64,000 nt of DNA from Asterias amurensis (taxonomy: Eukaryota; Echinodermata; Asteroidea; Forcipulatida; Asteriidae), in assembly GCF_032118995.1 (NCBI RefSeq), contig NC_092661.1:8246494-8310493 (forward strand). Direction: 5' to 3'. The notes below the pieces were generated by a model. It was not told where the DNA came from and searched no databases. It was given only the letters and a program-made list of their open reading frames with translations. Positions 21,401 through 32,732 of the stretch are shown one piece after another. The translations under genes and the position numbers were made by a program. Each line of letters opens with the position of its first letter. Position 1 is the first letter of the stretch.

Positions 21401-22002
21401 TTTGGGGGGGGGGGGGGCAGAATCACAGCTGCTATGCATAACGGCATAACAAATTTGTTTTGACCAGTCTTCCTGATATTTTTGTCTTCATCATACTTTC
21501 TTAATTTCTGTGAAAAACATGTGAAACATATATATGTTCTGATCAATGCAGTTTGGTTCAATTCGGCACCGGCAACCATCTGGTATTTGATGCAAATTAC
21601 GTGCCTCGACGTGTGACGTCAAAGGTCGGCTAAATAACAAAAAACATAATATTATGTAGGCCCCAAACTTTCTAATCTTTTGACAGATTTGAGAGCTACA
21701 GAAAAGGGATACCGTGTAAACATTTTTGCCATTTTGTTGCTTTTCCAACTTTATTTTGGATGACATAGGCACTATTTATTAAATGAGTTCAGGCAGAGTG
21801 TCCCTTTAAGATTCTTACCCAATGACGTTATGACTGCGCAGACAACCCATAAGACTAGACTCATCCCAACGCTCTCGGCTCCGATTAGAACCCCTTTTGG
21901 GGAGATGAATATGCCAGAGCCTATCATTGCCCCGACGATGAGGGCGACTCCACGCACCAGACCGAGCTCTCGCTTCAACTTCAATGGTCCTTCGGACGCC
22001 AT
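15463..22002 (-). CDS. SLC7-family amino-acid transporter light chain (LAT type), 12 exons, complete
   Basis: Exons on the minus strand: 22002-21819, 21250-21005, 20372-20247, 19861-19754, 19476-19432, 18993-18870, 18525-18422, 18151-18055, 17432-17283, 16806-16638, 15810-15776 and 15567-15463. They give about 497 residues, normal for the family. TM1 has [14 protein letters not shown] (residues 24-37), the SLC7 substrate-site signature. Residues 102-131 ([15 protein letters not shown]...GDCAPP) contain Cys128, placed where LAT light chains form the disulfide to an SLC3 heavy chain. [11 protein letters not shown] and the [12 protein letters not shown] loop are also typical. Role: a 12-TM plasma-membrane exchanger for neutral, cationic or cystine-type substrates, as half of a heteromer. 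I cannot choose between SLC7A9, y+LAT and xCT-like paralogues. By my count exon 4 is one base short near 19800, while the exons on both sides are in phase; I take that as a reading slip or base error. The intron after 17283 has a GC donor. Confidence 0.93.
15845..16226 (+). mobile_element. TTAA-type repeat family A, complete
   Basis: AAGGCAGTGGACACTATTGG to CCAATAGTGTCCACTGCCTT, with all body landmarks. It fills most of the intron between SLC7 exons 11 and 10. Confidence 0.85.
16278..16552 (+). mobile_element. TTAA-type repeat family H
   Basis: Starts TTAAGGAACACGATGTCTTG and ends GGCAACGTGTTATTTTAA. Internally shortened. In the same SLC7 intron as the family A copy at 15845. Confidence 0.75.
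17119..17250. mobile_element. Palindromic MITE, ~66-bp arms
   Basis: GGGAATAAAAGTGTAGCGAC at the left and its inverse GTCGCTACACTTTTATTCCC at the right, with GGCCGTTTAAAACC against GGTTTTAAACGGCC inside. It lies 33 bp downstream of the GC splice donor of SLC7 exon 9. No clear target duplication. Confidence 0.8.
18219..18361. mobile_element. MITE family K, TIR ATGAGCAAGTTCGAGTGC
   Basis: TTGAGCAAGTTCGAGTGCAC at the left and GCGCCCGAACTTGCTCAT at the right. Shares AAGAAACCATGG and ACCAATGGCCGA with the longer copy at 47456-47820. In the SLC7 intron between exons 8 and 7. Confidence 0.7.
19914..19990. repeat. (GTAAC)n pentamer microsatellite with GTGAC variants
   Basis: About 15 units of GTAAC, three of them changed to GTGAC, in the intron between SLC7 exons 4 and 3. 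Confidence 0.9.
20800..20979. mobile_element. Palindromic MITE family F
   Basis: GGGCCCAATTGCATAGAGCT at the left, ATATTGGGCCC at the right. Diverged copy in an SLC7 intron, 26 bp from the donor side of exon 2. Confidence 0.7.
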
Positions 22003-22104
22003 CTTGCTTTCTGAGAATTGGCTTCTGGACCTTATCAGAAAAAAATTCCTTTAAAGTTCGGGGAAACGAGGAGGGGGAGGGGTTGTCTGGTCTTTATTTA
22101 TATG

Positions 22105-22345
22105 GGTGCGTTCGATTAGCTTCCCCGGGTCGACCCGTGGCGCTCACTCGGGTGAGCCCCTGACACTTGAGCTAATCGAACGATCACTCGCCCTCTCGTG
22201 GTGACGGCATACACCTCAGTGAACCGTTCCACAAAAAGGGCACTACTAGGGGCTGACCGTGGTGAGCCCCTGGAAAGACGTCAAAGCTACTCGAACATAC
22301 CGTGGGCAGATCGGGGTCGACCCGGGGAAGCTAATCGAACGCGCG
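22105..22345. mobile_element. MITE family G, TIR GTGCGTTCGATTAGCTTCCC
   Basis: The left end GTGCGTTCGATTAGCTTCCC continues into CGGGTCGACCC, and the right end is its inverse. A subterminal inverted pair also occurs. About 240 bp, just upstream of the SLC7 start codon. Other copies are at 25799 and 42157. Confidence 0.8.
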
Positions 22346-22386
22346 CATCGACTGGATAGAGGGTTGAGTGCGTTCATTGAAGTCAC

Positions 22387-22815
22387 CTTGGACGTAGCCT
22401 TAAGTCAAGGCGCACGCGGCACAACGGATGGCACGCACAACCCCAAAATGTGGCGAAGCCGCGAAGCGCCTTTACCAACTCGTTTGGGGGCCTTATATTT
22501 TTCTTTTCATTTGCCAACGATTTTGGTGGGAGAAAATGTAATGCATAATGCATTAGCGTGGTGAGTTGCTGGCCAATAAGAAGCCACAATTACTTGCATG
22601 ACGTCACTAGAACGTTCGGCGCAAATTCGTTACATTTTCTTCAAAATCGTTGGCAGATGTCAAGAAAAAACATAAGGCCCCCACAACGAGTTGGTAAAGG
22701 CGCTTCGCGGCTTCGCTGCTCGCGGTGAGAGTTTTTTTTTGTGCGTTACATTTTTGGGGTTGTGCGTGCCATCTGGTGTGCCGCGTGCGCCTTGACTAAA
22801 GGCTACATTGGACAC
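22387..22815. mobile_element. Foldback element with ~170-bp imperfect arms
   Basis: Left arm: AGTCAAGGCGCACGCGGCAC, ATGGCACGCACAACCCCAAA, GCGAAGCGCCTTTACCAACT, GCCAACGATTTT. The right arm repeats all of these inverted. The arms differ by small insertions, one of them an AAAAAAAAAC-containing stretch. No transposase was found. Confidence 0.75.
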
Positions 22816-23246
22816 CATTTTGAAACACCCAAAACTGCGCTCTTGTGCATTTAATCTTTTTTGTTCGTTTTATGCAGAAATTATTTAGCAAAATGCCTGC
22901 TTGTGTGTCAATAAACTGCAATAAACAGATACTGCCGCGATTGTATCTATTTTTTTTATTTTTTTATTTTATTTTAGGGGATTTTCAGGCTGATTTTTTT
23001 AAATTATACCTACAGTGTGTGCTTAAAAAACATTGAGGGACAGAAAAATATGTTTAGATGATAAAATTCAATCTTTTAAATAAAACAACACATCGTAGTA
23101 TGTATTCAACAGCTTTTCGGGATGCTTTTCAAAATGGCCGCCGCTGTGTGTGTGGTGACATCACGGGCCTGTGCACACGCACTACAGGCCAACCTGCTAT
23201 CTCGAGTAAGAGATCAGTGGGTGTAGGCCTACACTCTGCTGCCCAA

Positions 23247-23422
23247 CTTCGGACATGGTGTACGCATCCCAAATGACCCCTTCATAATATTGTTATAGGC
23301 ACTGGACACCTTTGGTAATATTATTGTCAAAGACTTCGGACATGGTATACGCATCCCAAATGACCCCTTCATAATATTGTTATAGGCACTGGACACCTTT
23401 GGTAATAATATTATTGTCAAAG
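23247..23422. repeat. 87-bp tandem duplication over a repeat boundary
   Basis: CTTCGGACATGGTGTACGCA... at 23247 is repeated at 23334. The unit spans flanking sequence plus the left end of a TTAA-type family A copy, so the duplication came after the insertion. Confidence 0.85.
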
Positions 23423-23758
23423 ACCAGTCATCTTACTGTGTGTATATCTCAACATTATGCATACAATAATCAACCTGTTGGATTCTTGGTCGTCGAAGTT
23501 GCCAACCGAGGGAATAATGGAAGAAAAAACACCCTTGTCACCAAAGTTGTGAGCTTTCAGATATTGAATTCGAGACCCCAGCTGACCTCAAATTCAATTC
23601 AAATATTTTAGTGAGAAATACTTAAAAACTACTTTACTTCAGGGGGAGCAGTTTCTCACAATGTGTTATACTATCATCAGCTCTCCATTGCTCGTTACCA
23701 ATAAGTTTTAATACTCAACATTAAGTAATTACGTATATTATTGTCAAGTGCCTTTAAG
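23294..23758 (-). mobile_element. TTAA-type repeat family A, with duplicated end
   Basis: Minus-strand copy recognised by CATCTTACTGTGTGTATATC-like, GGGGAGCAGTTTCTCACAAT and GCTCGTTACCAATAAG. The left end is present twice because of the 87-bp duplication. Confidence 0.75.
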
Positions 23759-23759
23759 T

Positions 23760-25790
23760 TGAACAACCAATCGCTAAAAATAAATCGCAAAAGAACCTTA
23801 GACAGAATTGACCTTTTGCACTGTGTATGACCCATCAGCTCAAGGCGAAACACCACAGACCGAACAGCAAACAAAGCAACCAACCAAGTACTAAATAAAT
23901 TCAATGCTTTTAGGAATGCTTTTCTGAAAAGTTCTGAAAAGAAAAGAAAAACATTATTCTGAAAACAAAATTTGGCCTTAAACCCACGCCCCCGGCCCCC
24001 CCCCCCCCATTTCGGAAAATAAATACCATGGGAGCGAGACTCTGGATTCCGCTCGGAATATTTTATAGTCCGTAAAAACAAAAAACTCGAGGAATTCGAA
24101 CCGTCTAAAATGTGACATCCAACAAACAGGGAGTGCAAACGCTGAACGTCATGCGTGGCGGCAAATCAGCCGTAAAAGCTATTCATACCCTCCAACAATA
24201 GACCTGCAAACATTAGTGGGCCCTTTGCTTCCATAGTTATGGAACATTTGGGGCCATCAGAATATTGCCCTTTCACGACGTTGACAATGCAGCACTTTTA
24301 AGACGTAGCACTTCCTTTCAGAATTTGAACTTTTTTTTTTATTCCCTCAATAACAACCCGATCTGGTTCTGCTTTACCACCTCCGAATACAGTTCACTGC
24401 AATGGTAAATGTTGTACAATACCTAGAGCGCAGTTACATCAGTAAAAGTTGCAAAGACCAGTCTTTATACACACTTCCCGGAACCCATTTTATACAATCA
24501 TGAAGTTACAAACCTGACATAATAACGTCACTCGGTCATCAAGGCACAATAAGGTGCAGTGAAAAAAAAAACTCATTGAAGTAACTGTTGTCAAATAATG
24601 TGTTTCTAAAAGTCTAATGATTTTAAAACTAGAGAAAAATAGGTTTAGCTGTTGCAAGCAACCACCAAAAGGACCTGTGGTGTAAAAGCAATGTTAATCG
24701 TTACAGGGGACGTTTTGGAATAGCAGAGTCTTTCTCGAAGGCGTAAACCGATTTTTACTCATTTCTAAAAAAAATATAGCATTACAAGTAAAACTGTTTC
24801 AAAAAAGTTTCCAACCACGCCCATCTTCACAAGTTAGTGTACAATGTAAAGGGCAATTCTGGAAATTTAGTTAACACACATTTTTCCGAATGGTTTGTCA
24901 AAAAAATGAAACTTGCATCTGAGCCTAAACGAAGGGTGTTACATGAAAACTTCACTTACTTTTAACTCGTTATTAATAGCAACGTGGGCAGATCCTCATA
25001 GGTGGAAGCTGCGGGGTGATCTTACCGACACACCAACTCAAAGTTTCTGTAAAACCGGATCCAGACAACAATCCAGCAGACTGGTTGAATAGGAGTTTCA
25101 CTAGTCCCTCGATTAACCGCTATCACCAGTCAATGTTGAATGTTTATTGTGTTCTTGCTGTGAAACTGTCGTGCATACTTACGCGAAAGTTTAGTTGAAT
25201 ACTTACAAATAGGACTCAGTCCTAAATATTAATTACATGAATGTTATTTCCGAATTGGAGCAAAAAACGGGAATATTTACGTAACCTCTTACGGTAAATG
25301 TTATGTTTGATGTCCCTTCATGGCCACCGTAGCATGTCAAGTTCACTGCACAATCATACAAATGGCCAAACCGTGACGCTTGATTGTTGTGTATCAACCT
25401 TCCCATAGTGCGACCTGCTATTTAAGTTCGCTGTGTATAGTGCTGGGCAGAGGGCCTTGTGAGCAAATTAATTTAGAAATACTTGTTTTCGTTTTGGAGT
25501 TTGAATTATTTATCTGCCAGAATATTATGCAAAAGTGCACATACACTGGGCCCTGAGACATGTCCCTGCTGCTGCTAGATCCAGTGATTCAATTGGCAAC
25601 AATGGTAATAATTTCATGATGATCATGCAGTGACATAGATGCACAGACATTCACTCCTGTCTTGCCCGCAATAGAATTTGACTGCGTATCTCTATGTGAA
25701 ATAACTAAAGGTCAAAGGTGAATATACACGCCTGTTTTGGAGGCAGGTCTGGTGTTTTTCACGAGACTCGAAGTGTGTGACGTCAGATCT
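23760..25790. other. No gene seen
   Basis: Open frames, including a 147-codon minus-strand one at 23695-24138 that crosses a poly-C tract, show no family motif and no splice partners. Otherwise AT-rich with no recognised repeat. Confidence 0.45.
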
Positions 25791-25798
25791 TCAGGCAT

Positions 25799-26023
25799 TG
25801 GGTGCGTTCGATCAGCTTCCCTGGGACGACCCCGTTCTGCCCCCAGTGCGTTCGAATAGCTTCAACGTAATTCCAGGGGCTCACCCGGGTCAACCCCAAG
25901 TGCTCGCTTGTTGAGTGGGTCACTTGAAGTGGCCACAGGTACATGACGTCACTACGGGAGGGTGATCTGAGTGGTCGTTCGATTAGAACGATGTCGACCC
26001 AGGGAAGCTTATCGAACACACCC
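25799..26023. mobile_element. MITE family G
   Basis: GGGTGCGTTCGATCAGCTTC at the left, GGAAGCTTATCGAACACACCC at the right. Internal CCAGGGGCTCACCCGGGTC as in the other copies. Confidence 0.8.
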
Positions 26024-26057
26024 TAAAATGCACATTGTTTTGTTTTGTTTTCAACTT

Positions 26058-26430
26058 CAAGGCACTATTGGTAATTACTCAAAATAATTATTAGCGTAAA
26101 ATCTTACTTGGTAACGAGTAATGGGGAGAGTTTGATAGTATAAAACATTGTGAGAAACGGCTCCCTCTGAAGTAACGTAGTTTTCAAGAAAGAAGTAGTT
26201 TTCCACGAATTTGATTTCGAGACCTCATAATAGAGCTGAGGTCTAGAAATCAAGCATCTGAAACACACAACTTTGTGTGACAAGGGTGTTTTTCTTTCAT
26301 TATTATCTCGCAACTTCGACAACCGATTAGGCTCAAATTTTCACAAGTTTGTTATTTTATGCATATGTTGAGATACACCGAGTGAGAAGACTGGTCTTTG
26401 ACAATTACCAATAATGTGTTGTGTCTTTAA
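26058..26430 (+). mobile_element. TTAA-type repeat family A, complete
   Basis: Starts 35 bp after the family G copy. AAGGCACTATTGGTAATTAC to AATAATGTGTTGTGTCTTTAA, with the full body. Confidence 0.85.
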
Positions 26431-26802
26431 TACGACCCGGGACACCCAACTGACCGAGAGAGGGCGTCCCACAGAAGCCAACAATAATTGATCGATAGGA
26501 GGGTCTGTTGGTTGGTTTAAAACAACATTAATAACAGGGGCCACACCATAGAGCTATAATAGCTGTGTGGGCCACACACACTTGTATATCATCCTTCACA
26601 CACTTGTTCAGTTAGGTGTTCCGGGTCGGTTCCGAGGTGTCCGGTTTGGCTGCGGTCGGCTAGCTATAGTGTTGCATGCTATCGCCCTATGCACCAACAC
26701 GTGTTCACATATTATCAATCGAACCGTAGCCACTATTTCGGAAACGGCCTTACTTTAAATACTTGGTCTTTCCCAAAGCTCAACATGGGCACATACATGA
26801 GC

Positions 26803-26834
26803 AAAAAAAAAAAACAAAAAAAAAAAAAAAAAAC
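26803..26834. repeat. A-rich tract
   Basis: A run of A broken by two C residues. No SINE or LINE body could be attached to it. Confidence 0.7.
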
Positions 26835-27119
26835 CCCTGACACCAGTGGCATTAATGCCCCTACACCTCTCACAGCAAATTTATGACCGATTTTTTAGGG
26901 CCTAACAAAATACATCAGGTTGAAAGTCAATAATACCCATGCCACAATATCGGGCAACATTTTTACACTGTAACCCTAAATAGGTTTATTATAGAATATT
27001 TTGAAGGCCTACTAGTCTGGACCTTTTTAGTGGGGTGCACCCTAAGGGCTAGGAACGACCGGGATTTCAAATCCTGGATCGGGATCCGGGATGCAAATCC
27101 TTGTTTCTAACTGAAGGCA

Positions 27120-27610
27120 GAGGTGTGAAGGCAAGCTTCTGGCGCCTCAAATCCAGATTGCTCCGGACAGGTGAAGTTCGTTAGCCATGGGAGGCAATCC
27201 ACCTAGGAGAAGGTACTCTGAATCCAAACCCGGGCAGGGGCTCGTTAGCCATGGGAGGCAATCCATCTAGGAGAAGGCACTCTAGCTGATTCCAAACCCG
27301 GGCAGGAGGGGCTCGTTAGCCATGAAAGGCAATCAGAGAAGATCCGTGAACGCCGCCTCAAGCTTGCTGATGGGCACTGTGTCCGCCACTCGGTGCTTGC
27401 CGCTTGCCAACCATCCTCTGGGAGCCCTCACGAGGCAAGACCTTTCGTGGGAGAAGATGTCTCTCCTTCATAGACACCCTGAAACGAGACATCGGCTTGG
27501 CAAACGCATGAGGAACTACGCTCCTGCATGCTGGATCGGAACATCTGGAGAGAAATCACTGGCCGGACAGGCTCGACTTGATGATGAAACTAAGCCTAGT
27601 CTTGATTGGC
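27120..27610 (+). mobile_element. LINE 3' fragment with tandem ~60-bp units upstream
   Basis: Three imperfect units (TTAGCCATGGGAGGCAATCC, then CTAGGAGAAGG...CCAAACCCGGGCAGG) precede a broken coding stretch at about 27465-27565. Its frame reads FIDTLKRDIGLANA, then after a slip a DRNIWREITGRTGST-like end. That is the familiar C-terminus of non-LTR reverse-transcriptase proteins. Stops and a shift show that it is dead. Confidence 0.6.
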
Positions 27611-28043
27611 GACGCTGTTTTGTGTAAAATAGCCACCGGTAGAGGGCCAATTATCGACTAGCTCGAAAGGACTGGGCAAGTGTACGACGAATCTGGATCC
27701 AAAGTTGCGAGTCTTCAGGAGAAAACCCCCCAAAGTAATTCATGAACGTCGCCAAACAAGACTAGGGCACGCAGCTGTTTCCCCAATGCCCCTCGTCCAA
27801 TACGTTGCAGGGTGTGCGTGAGTGATGGAAAGTCCCGATGAGTAATAGCTACCACCAATATAATGTTCTGCTATGGATAATTATTAGAACACTGTGATCA
27901 ATCGGTAACAAGGAACAACACTCAAGTGAGCTGAGACTGTATTAATTCTGACTCCTCTACAAACTCGTTCCAAAGACATAATTCGCGGACTCCTTCGGAA
28001 AACTGTAAGTACTACCGACACAATGTTTTTATCTCGTACTTAT

Positions 28044-28298
28044 TAAAGGAACACGTTGCCCTGTATCGGACGAGGTGGTCTATAAAAAGCGTTTGTAACC
28101 GTTTGTTTTAAAATGCATATGGGTAGAAAGATGTTTTAAAATAGAATACAATGATCCACACAATCTTGCCTCGAAATTGCGTGGTTTTCCTATTTACTTT
28201 GCGAACTAACACGGTCGGCCATTTAATTATTGGAGTCAAACGGTTACAAACGCTTTTTAAAGACCAACTCGACCGATCCAAGGCAACGTGTTCCTTAT
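28044..28298 (+). mobile_element. TTAA-type repeat family H
   Basis: TTAAAGGAACACGTTGCCCT to GGCAACGTGTTCCTTATTAA. The first of three TTAA-type elements lying end to end. Confidence 0.8.
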
Positions 28299-28733
28299 TA
28301 AAGGGTATATTATGTACTCTTTCCTAACAAAAAAAACCCCACAATGTCCACAGATTTACATTAAACTTACACAGTTTGAAGATTATGATAGTAGAAAGCT
28401 TCCCTTGAAATTTTACTTACTGAGGTGCTGTAGTTTTTGAGAAATGATTAAAAGTAATAATTTCCGTCTCAGTTTTAGCATGTAAAAACGTATTAACCAG
28501 TTATGCTATGGTTTTGGTATAATATCATAACTGGTTAAGGGGATTTTACATGCTAAAATAATTTTGGTCTCATGAGACCAACATTATTTTGTGACTTGTT
28601 TTACCCATTTCTCAAAAACTACAAAACCTTAGTTAGTAATATTTGAAGGGAAGCTTTCCACTATCATTATCTTCAAACCCTGTAAGTTTAATGTAAATCT
28701 GTGGACATTTTGAAAAAGTACCCGAATCCTTTA
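28299..28733 (+). mobile_element. TTAA-type repeat family B, complete
   Basis: TTAAAGGGTATATTATGTAC to AGTACCCGAATCCTTTAA. It is palindromic inside (ATGTCCACAGATTTACATTA against TAATGTAAATCTGTGGACAT) with a central GGTCTCATGAGACC hairpin. Confidence 0.85.
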
Positions 28734-29027
28734 AAGCCATTGGACACTTTCTGTACAGATCAACAATTAAAAGTTCACACTTTTACAAATAACTTACAGG
28801 GTTTACAGAAGGTAATGGATATCGAGAATAACGGATTTATTTTAAACACATGTCATGACAAGGCGAAACGTGCGGAAACAAGGGTGGGTTTTCCCGTTAT
28901 ATTCTCCCGACTCCGATGACCGATTGAGCCTAAATTTTCACAGGTTTTTGTTTTACATATAAGTTGTGGTACACGAAGTATGGGCCTTTGACAATACTGT
29001 TCACCGAAAGTGTACAGTGGCTTTAAG
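28731..29027 (+). mobile_element. TTAA-type repeat family C, complete
   Basis: TTAAAGCCATTGGACACTTT to GAAAGTGTACAGTGGCTTTAA. It shares its TTTAAAG boundary with the preceding family B element. Confidence 0.8.
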
Positions 29028-29029
29028 GT

Positions 29030-30398
29030 AGATTAAGTTGAAAGTGTCGACGTGCCATTGCACTTTATGTAGTAATTGTGTGATTTCATAGTTCATAACC
29101 TTTTGTGGGGATTTGTTAACACAACAGAAAAGGGAAAACACTGTCTTCACAAAGACTGGTTCCTCCTCAAGAAATTTTGTGCACAAAGTCTGTATGGGGT
29201 CCTTAATGTCAGTGACAAAGGAAAGACAACAGATGTCCCCACAGGGATGCAAACAATAGAATGTGTGTATTAACAAGTTAGTATATGTTCTTGTACCAAC
29301 TATGAAAATTAGGTTTGGGTGTATTGTGTTCCAACCTGCCTATAATAATATATTTACAAAAACGTACTATTTTCTTTCGTGCACCTCCCAGTCTGCGGAT
29401 TGTTCTAAATTAATTATAAGGGGAAAACCAATTATTTTGTGTTAGTTGTTGTGGTGGTTCCTTTGGTTCTCTCGTTTTCTTTATTACTTCTCCTGCGACC
29501 TTACATATTATTGGTTTATTAAAACATTCAAACATCGCAGCCAAAAGGCAGAGTGTTTAAAATACGGAGATTTATAAAAAAAATATTGTTTTAAAACAAT
29601 TACAGAAAAACATTTAGAAAATTAAAAAGTATTTTACAAATACATTTTAAATCCCTAGACCACCCGGTAACTAATTTATGACAATCATCGCAAATACCTC
29701 ATCACAAGAATCGGGTGCATATCTTTATTATGTCAATGCCATGCAAGATGAATACTGTAGACTTAATACGGGATAATAATAAGGCGTGCATGAAGCCTGC
29801 TTTCGTATTGCGTTAGCGGTATAACGGTACAGGCTACGAATAATTATTGCAAGATGTGTTCGGAATTTCCCGATTGAGGAATGAAACGGGACTTCCCCGT
29901 AATACGCGGCTTTTGTTTCGCGCTCTGACGTGTTGAACAGCAATGCATGGCTTGTGAACCCCCTAACTCCCTTATTATCATTCAGTAAGAAACATGTTAA
30001 TAGTAATAGTGAACAAAATACACCACAGTGATTGGTTTTGTACTGTTAACTGTCAATTACTGGCTAAATTATGACACAAGTTGCAACGCTTCTTGAAATA
30101 ATTATTCAACGGGAGAGAGGTGTGCGTAATGACGTTATGGAATTCGGGCTTTCTTACCCTTTTTGAAATAATCCTGCGAGAGGGAACCAGTGTATAACGA
30201 CGCTATTAGAAAAGTAGTCTCATCTCGAGACTCGAATTGGGAGTGACAGTGTGCAAAACCACTCGCTGCGGTGTGTAAAACAAACATTATATGCACACGG
30301 ACGTAATTTGCCAAACGTCTTAGCAAACAATCTTAAAAAGTGTCCCGACACCTCTCGGCAAGTATGGCCATTTTCAGGGTCTAAATCACCCGAAATAC
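29030..30398. other. No gene seen
   Basis: Open frames on both strands (up to 91 codons) have no recognisable domain. No further repeat family was detected. Confidence 0.45.
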
Positions 30399-30399
30399 C

Positions 30400-30829
30400 T
30401 TAAAGGGTATAAATGTACTTTTTCCTAACAAAAAAACACAATGTCCACAGATTAACATTAAACTTACACAGTTTGAAGATTATGATAGTAGAAACTTCCA
30501 TTGAAATTTTACTTACTGAGGTGCTGTAGTTTTTGATAAAATGAGTAAAAGTAATAACTTTCGTCTCAGTTTTAGCATGTAAAAACGTATAAATCAGTTA
30601 CGCTATGGTTTTGGTATAATATCATAACTGGTTAAGGGGAATTTTCATGCTAAAATAATTTTGGTCTCTTGAGACGAAAATTTTGTTGTGACTTGTTTTA
30701 CTAATTTCTTAAAAACTACACAACCTCAGTTAGTAATGTTTGAAGGGAAGATTTCCACTATCATTATCTTCAAACCCTGTAAATTTAATGTAAATCTGTG
30801 GACATTTTGAAAAAGTACCCGAATCCTTT
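30400..30829 (+). mobile_element. TTAA-type repeat family B, complete
   Basis: Nearly the same as the 28299 copy: TTAAAGGGTATAAATGTACT to AGTACCCGAATCCTTTG. About 465 bp upstream of the alpha-kinase start codon. Confidence 0.85.
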
Positions 30830-31294
30830 GAGTTTGAAAAAAAAAACAAAAAAAAAACGATCACAATATAGGGCAAAAATTTAACACTGTGTGGTGTGTA
30901 GACCTATCCCTGTTATTGGGTCCAAAGTACGCATCCATTGTTTGGGTTTTCCAGACTGAGGCAACTCGTTTCCATGAGTGATCGAGCTCGCCGCTCCTTG
31001 TTTACACAGCATGCCTGTCTCGAATCTTGCAACTAAAGGCCTAGCAATATATACGGTGGACATAATTATGCCCAACACAACACAACATTAAACTTTGACA
31101 GCAAACTTTATATATAATCTTTGTCCGTGTTTGGATTTTTTTTTTCATGTCAAACAATAAACTCGAGTTAGCATAAGAAACAGTTAAAGCTTATTTAAAT
31201 TTTAACTTTGATGTGAAAAATAATGGTTTATGAGATCACTTGTTTTTATTTTTATTACACTTTTAGACTTTCGGGATTGGAAACAATACGCAAA

Positions 31295-32204
31295 ATGGGC
31301 AGCTATCAAAGCAACACATCTAGCGAAATCGGATACTCGTCTAATCGGGTTCAATTTGAGGACGACTGGTTTGCTCAAGGAACCTCGAGACGCGCCTACC
31401 GCGGCAAGTACTGCGCAGGTCCGAAGGAAGGGCAGCTGTGTGTTGTCAAGCTGTATAAGGAAGAATGGTGCAGTCATCTCAACGAGCTTGCATGGAAGGC
31501 AGACACACGTGCGTCTGAGAAAGCTCAAGAAATGGCGGTCGCGTTTAACCGAGATTGTCCCACAAGCAAACCCATCAAGTTCGTCATACCAGATAATTAT
31601 AACCAACGTTGACAGCTCAGCTGGCTTCAACCTACTCTGGTTCATACCGATAGCATCCAACGTGAAAGGAAAGCTTGCTGGTACCTCGGAGTCCTCTGCT
31701 GAGATGGTACCCAAGGGTGCTTCTATTGCGATCGAGGAGTATCTCAGAGGCGAATTCACCAAGTTTAACAGCAACTCGTCGTATGTCAATCATGACGTTG
31801 GTGCGTATGGGCCTCCTGCTTTCAGTCACTACACCTACCACAAGTCGAGAGGTACTCTCCTCATTAGTGACATCCAGGGGATCCGTCAAGCGGCCGGGTA
31901 CCACTTCACTGATCCAGCTGTCCAAAGCGTAGAAGGGGTGAGTTCTTACGGTGCAACTGATCTGGGTGTCTTCGGCATCATCAAGTTTTTCCAGAACCAC
32001 CATTGCAATGATCTGTGCCGGGGCTTCAGCAAACCCGACCTATCCAAAATTCCACGGGACGCGCTTGCCGACGTGAACCGCCTGCTCCAGGCTATCAAGC
32101 AGAGACACAGCTCCACCTATACGTATGAGTTAAAGAGAGCTGGGGTACCAGACCACCGTATGCGACAGCTGCAGATGCGAATTCCTCAGGCCATTGCTGA
32201 ATAG
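31295..32204 (+). CDS. Alpha-type protein kinase (MHCK/eEF2K fold), intronless, one apparent frameshift
   Basis: ATG at 31295 (MGSYQSNTSSEIGYSSNRVQ). Frame one runs to a TGA at 31610-31612. The frame beginning about 31596 continues the same domain to a TAG at 32202-32204, giving about 302 residues if joined. Alpha-kinase features: WFAQGTSRRAYRGKY (N-lobe), CVVKLYKEEW with Lys52 as the expected ATP-contacting lysine, HYTYHKSRGTLLISDIQG, YHFTDPAVQS, YGATDLGVFGI and FFQNHHCNDLC, the His/Cys zinc site. The family phosphorylates Ser/Thr, often within helices; substrates here are unknown. No intron interrupts the kinase domain. A possible acceptor (ACTTTTAG, ending 31266) precedes the ATG and would allow a 5' UTR exon. 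The one-base slip lies between about 31585 and 31610 and may be a base error or the first lesion of a retrocopy. The family call is firm; whether it is functional is not. Confidence 0.85.
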
Positions 32205-32732
32205 CCAAATTTACAAGGCCGTTTTCGAAACCACGGCATATTAAAGGCTTGGGTCTTAGAATCCGTTCGTAGAAAAGCCAGAGCCCAAAGCCCAAAGCCT
32301 TGCGGTTCGAAAGCGGCACACCCTAAGCCAAAAGTCCATGGCGTTAATCTTTTCTATGAAGCTTCATGCATGGTTTGGGCGGGAAGATTTTGAAACTGTG
32401 GCGCAAAATTAGAGTCACAACCAAAAAGTCAACAATATTGTGTTTGTATTACATTTAACAAATTTGCCTGTCTAAAAATCATTCGAGGAATCGTTTTTTG
32501 CAGTAGTCTTTTTGCTTGATGTTGTTCATGTTATCTGTTGCTTGTTTGTATTTGCTTATTCGTTGTATTTGAAGTAGTCATTTCATTATGGTATGATTGC
32601 GGTGTTTTGGAGCGACGGGTAGGATTAGGGATGAATGAGTGAAAGGTGGGCGACGCGATGGTGGCCAAAGAAAGAACGATTAATTGGGGAGCGGGCCTCG
32701 GGGAAAAAGGGAAAAAACGTATCCAGTTTTGT

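Noticed and set aside
22886..22994. THAP-like start (MPACVSINCNK) after a TTTTATGCAG acceptor-like site
   Set aside because: Only a C-x4-C pair is present; the rest of a THAP domain is missing and the frame becomes poly-Phe.
23695..24138. 147-codon minus-strand open frame
   Set aside because: Overlaps a family A repeat and crosses a poly-C tract; no domain, start context or splice partner.
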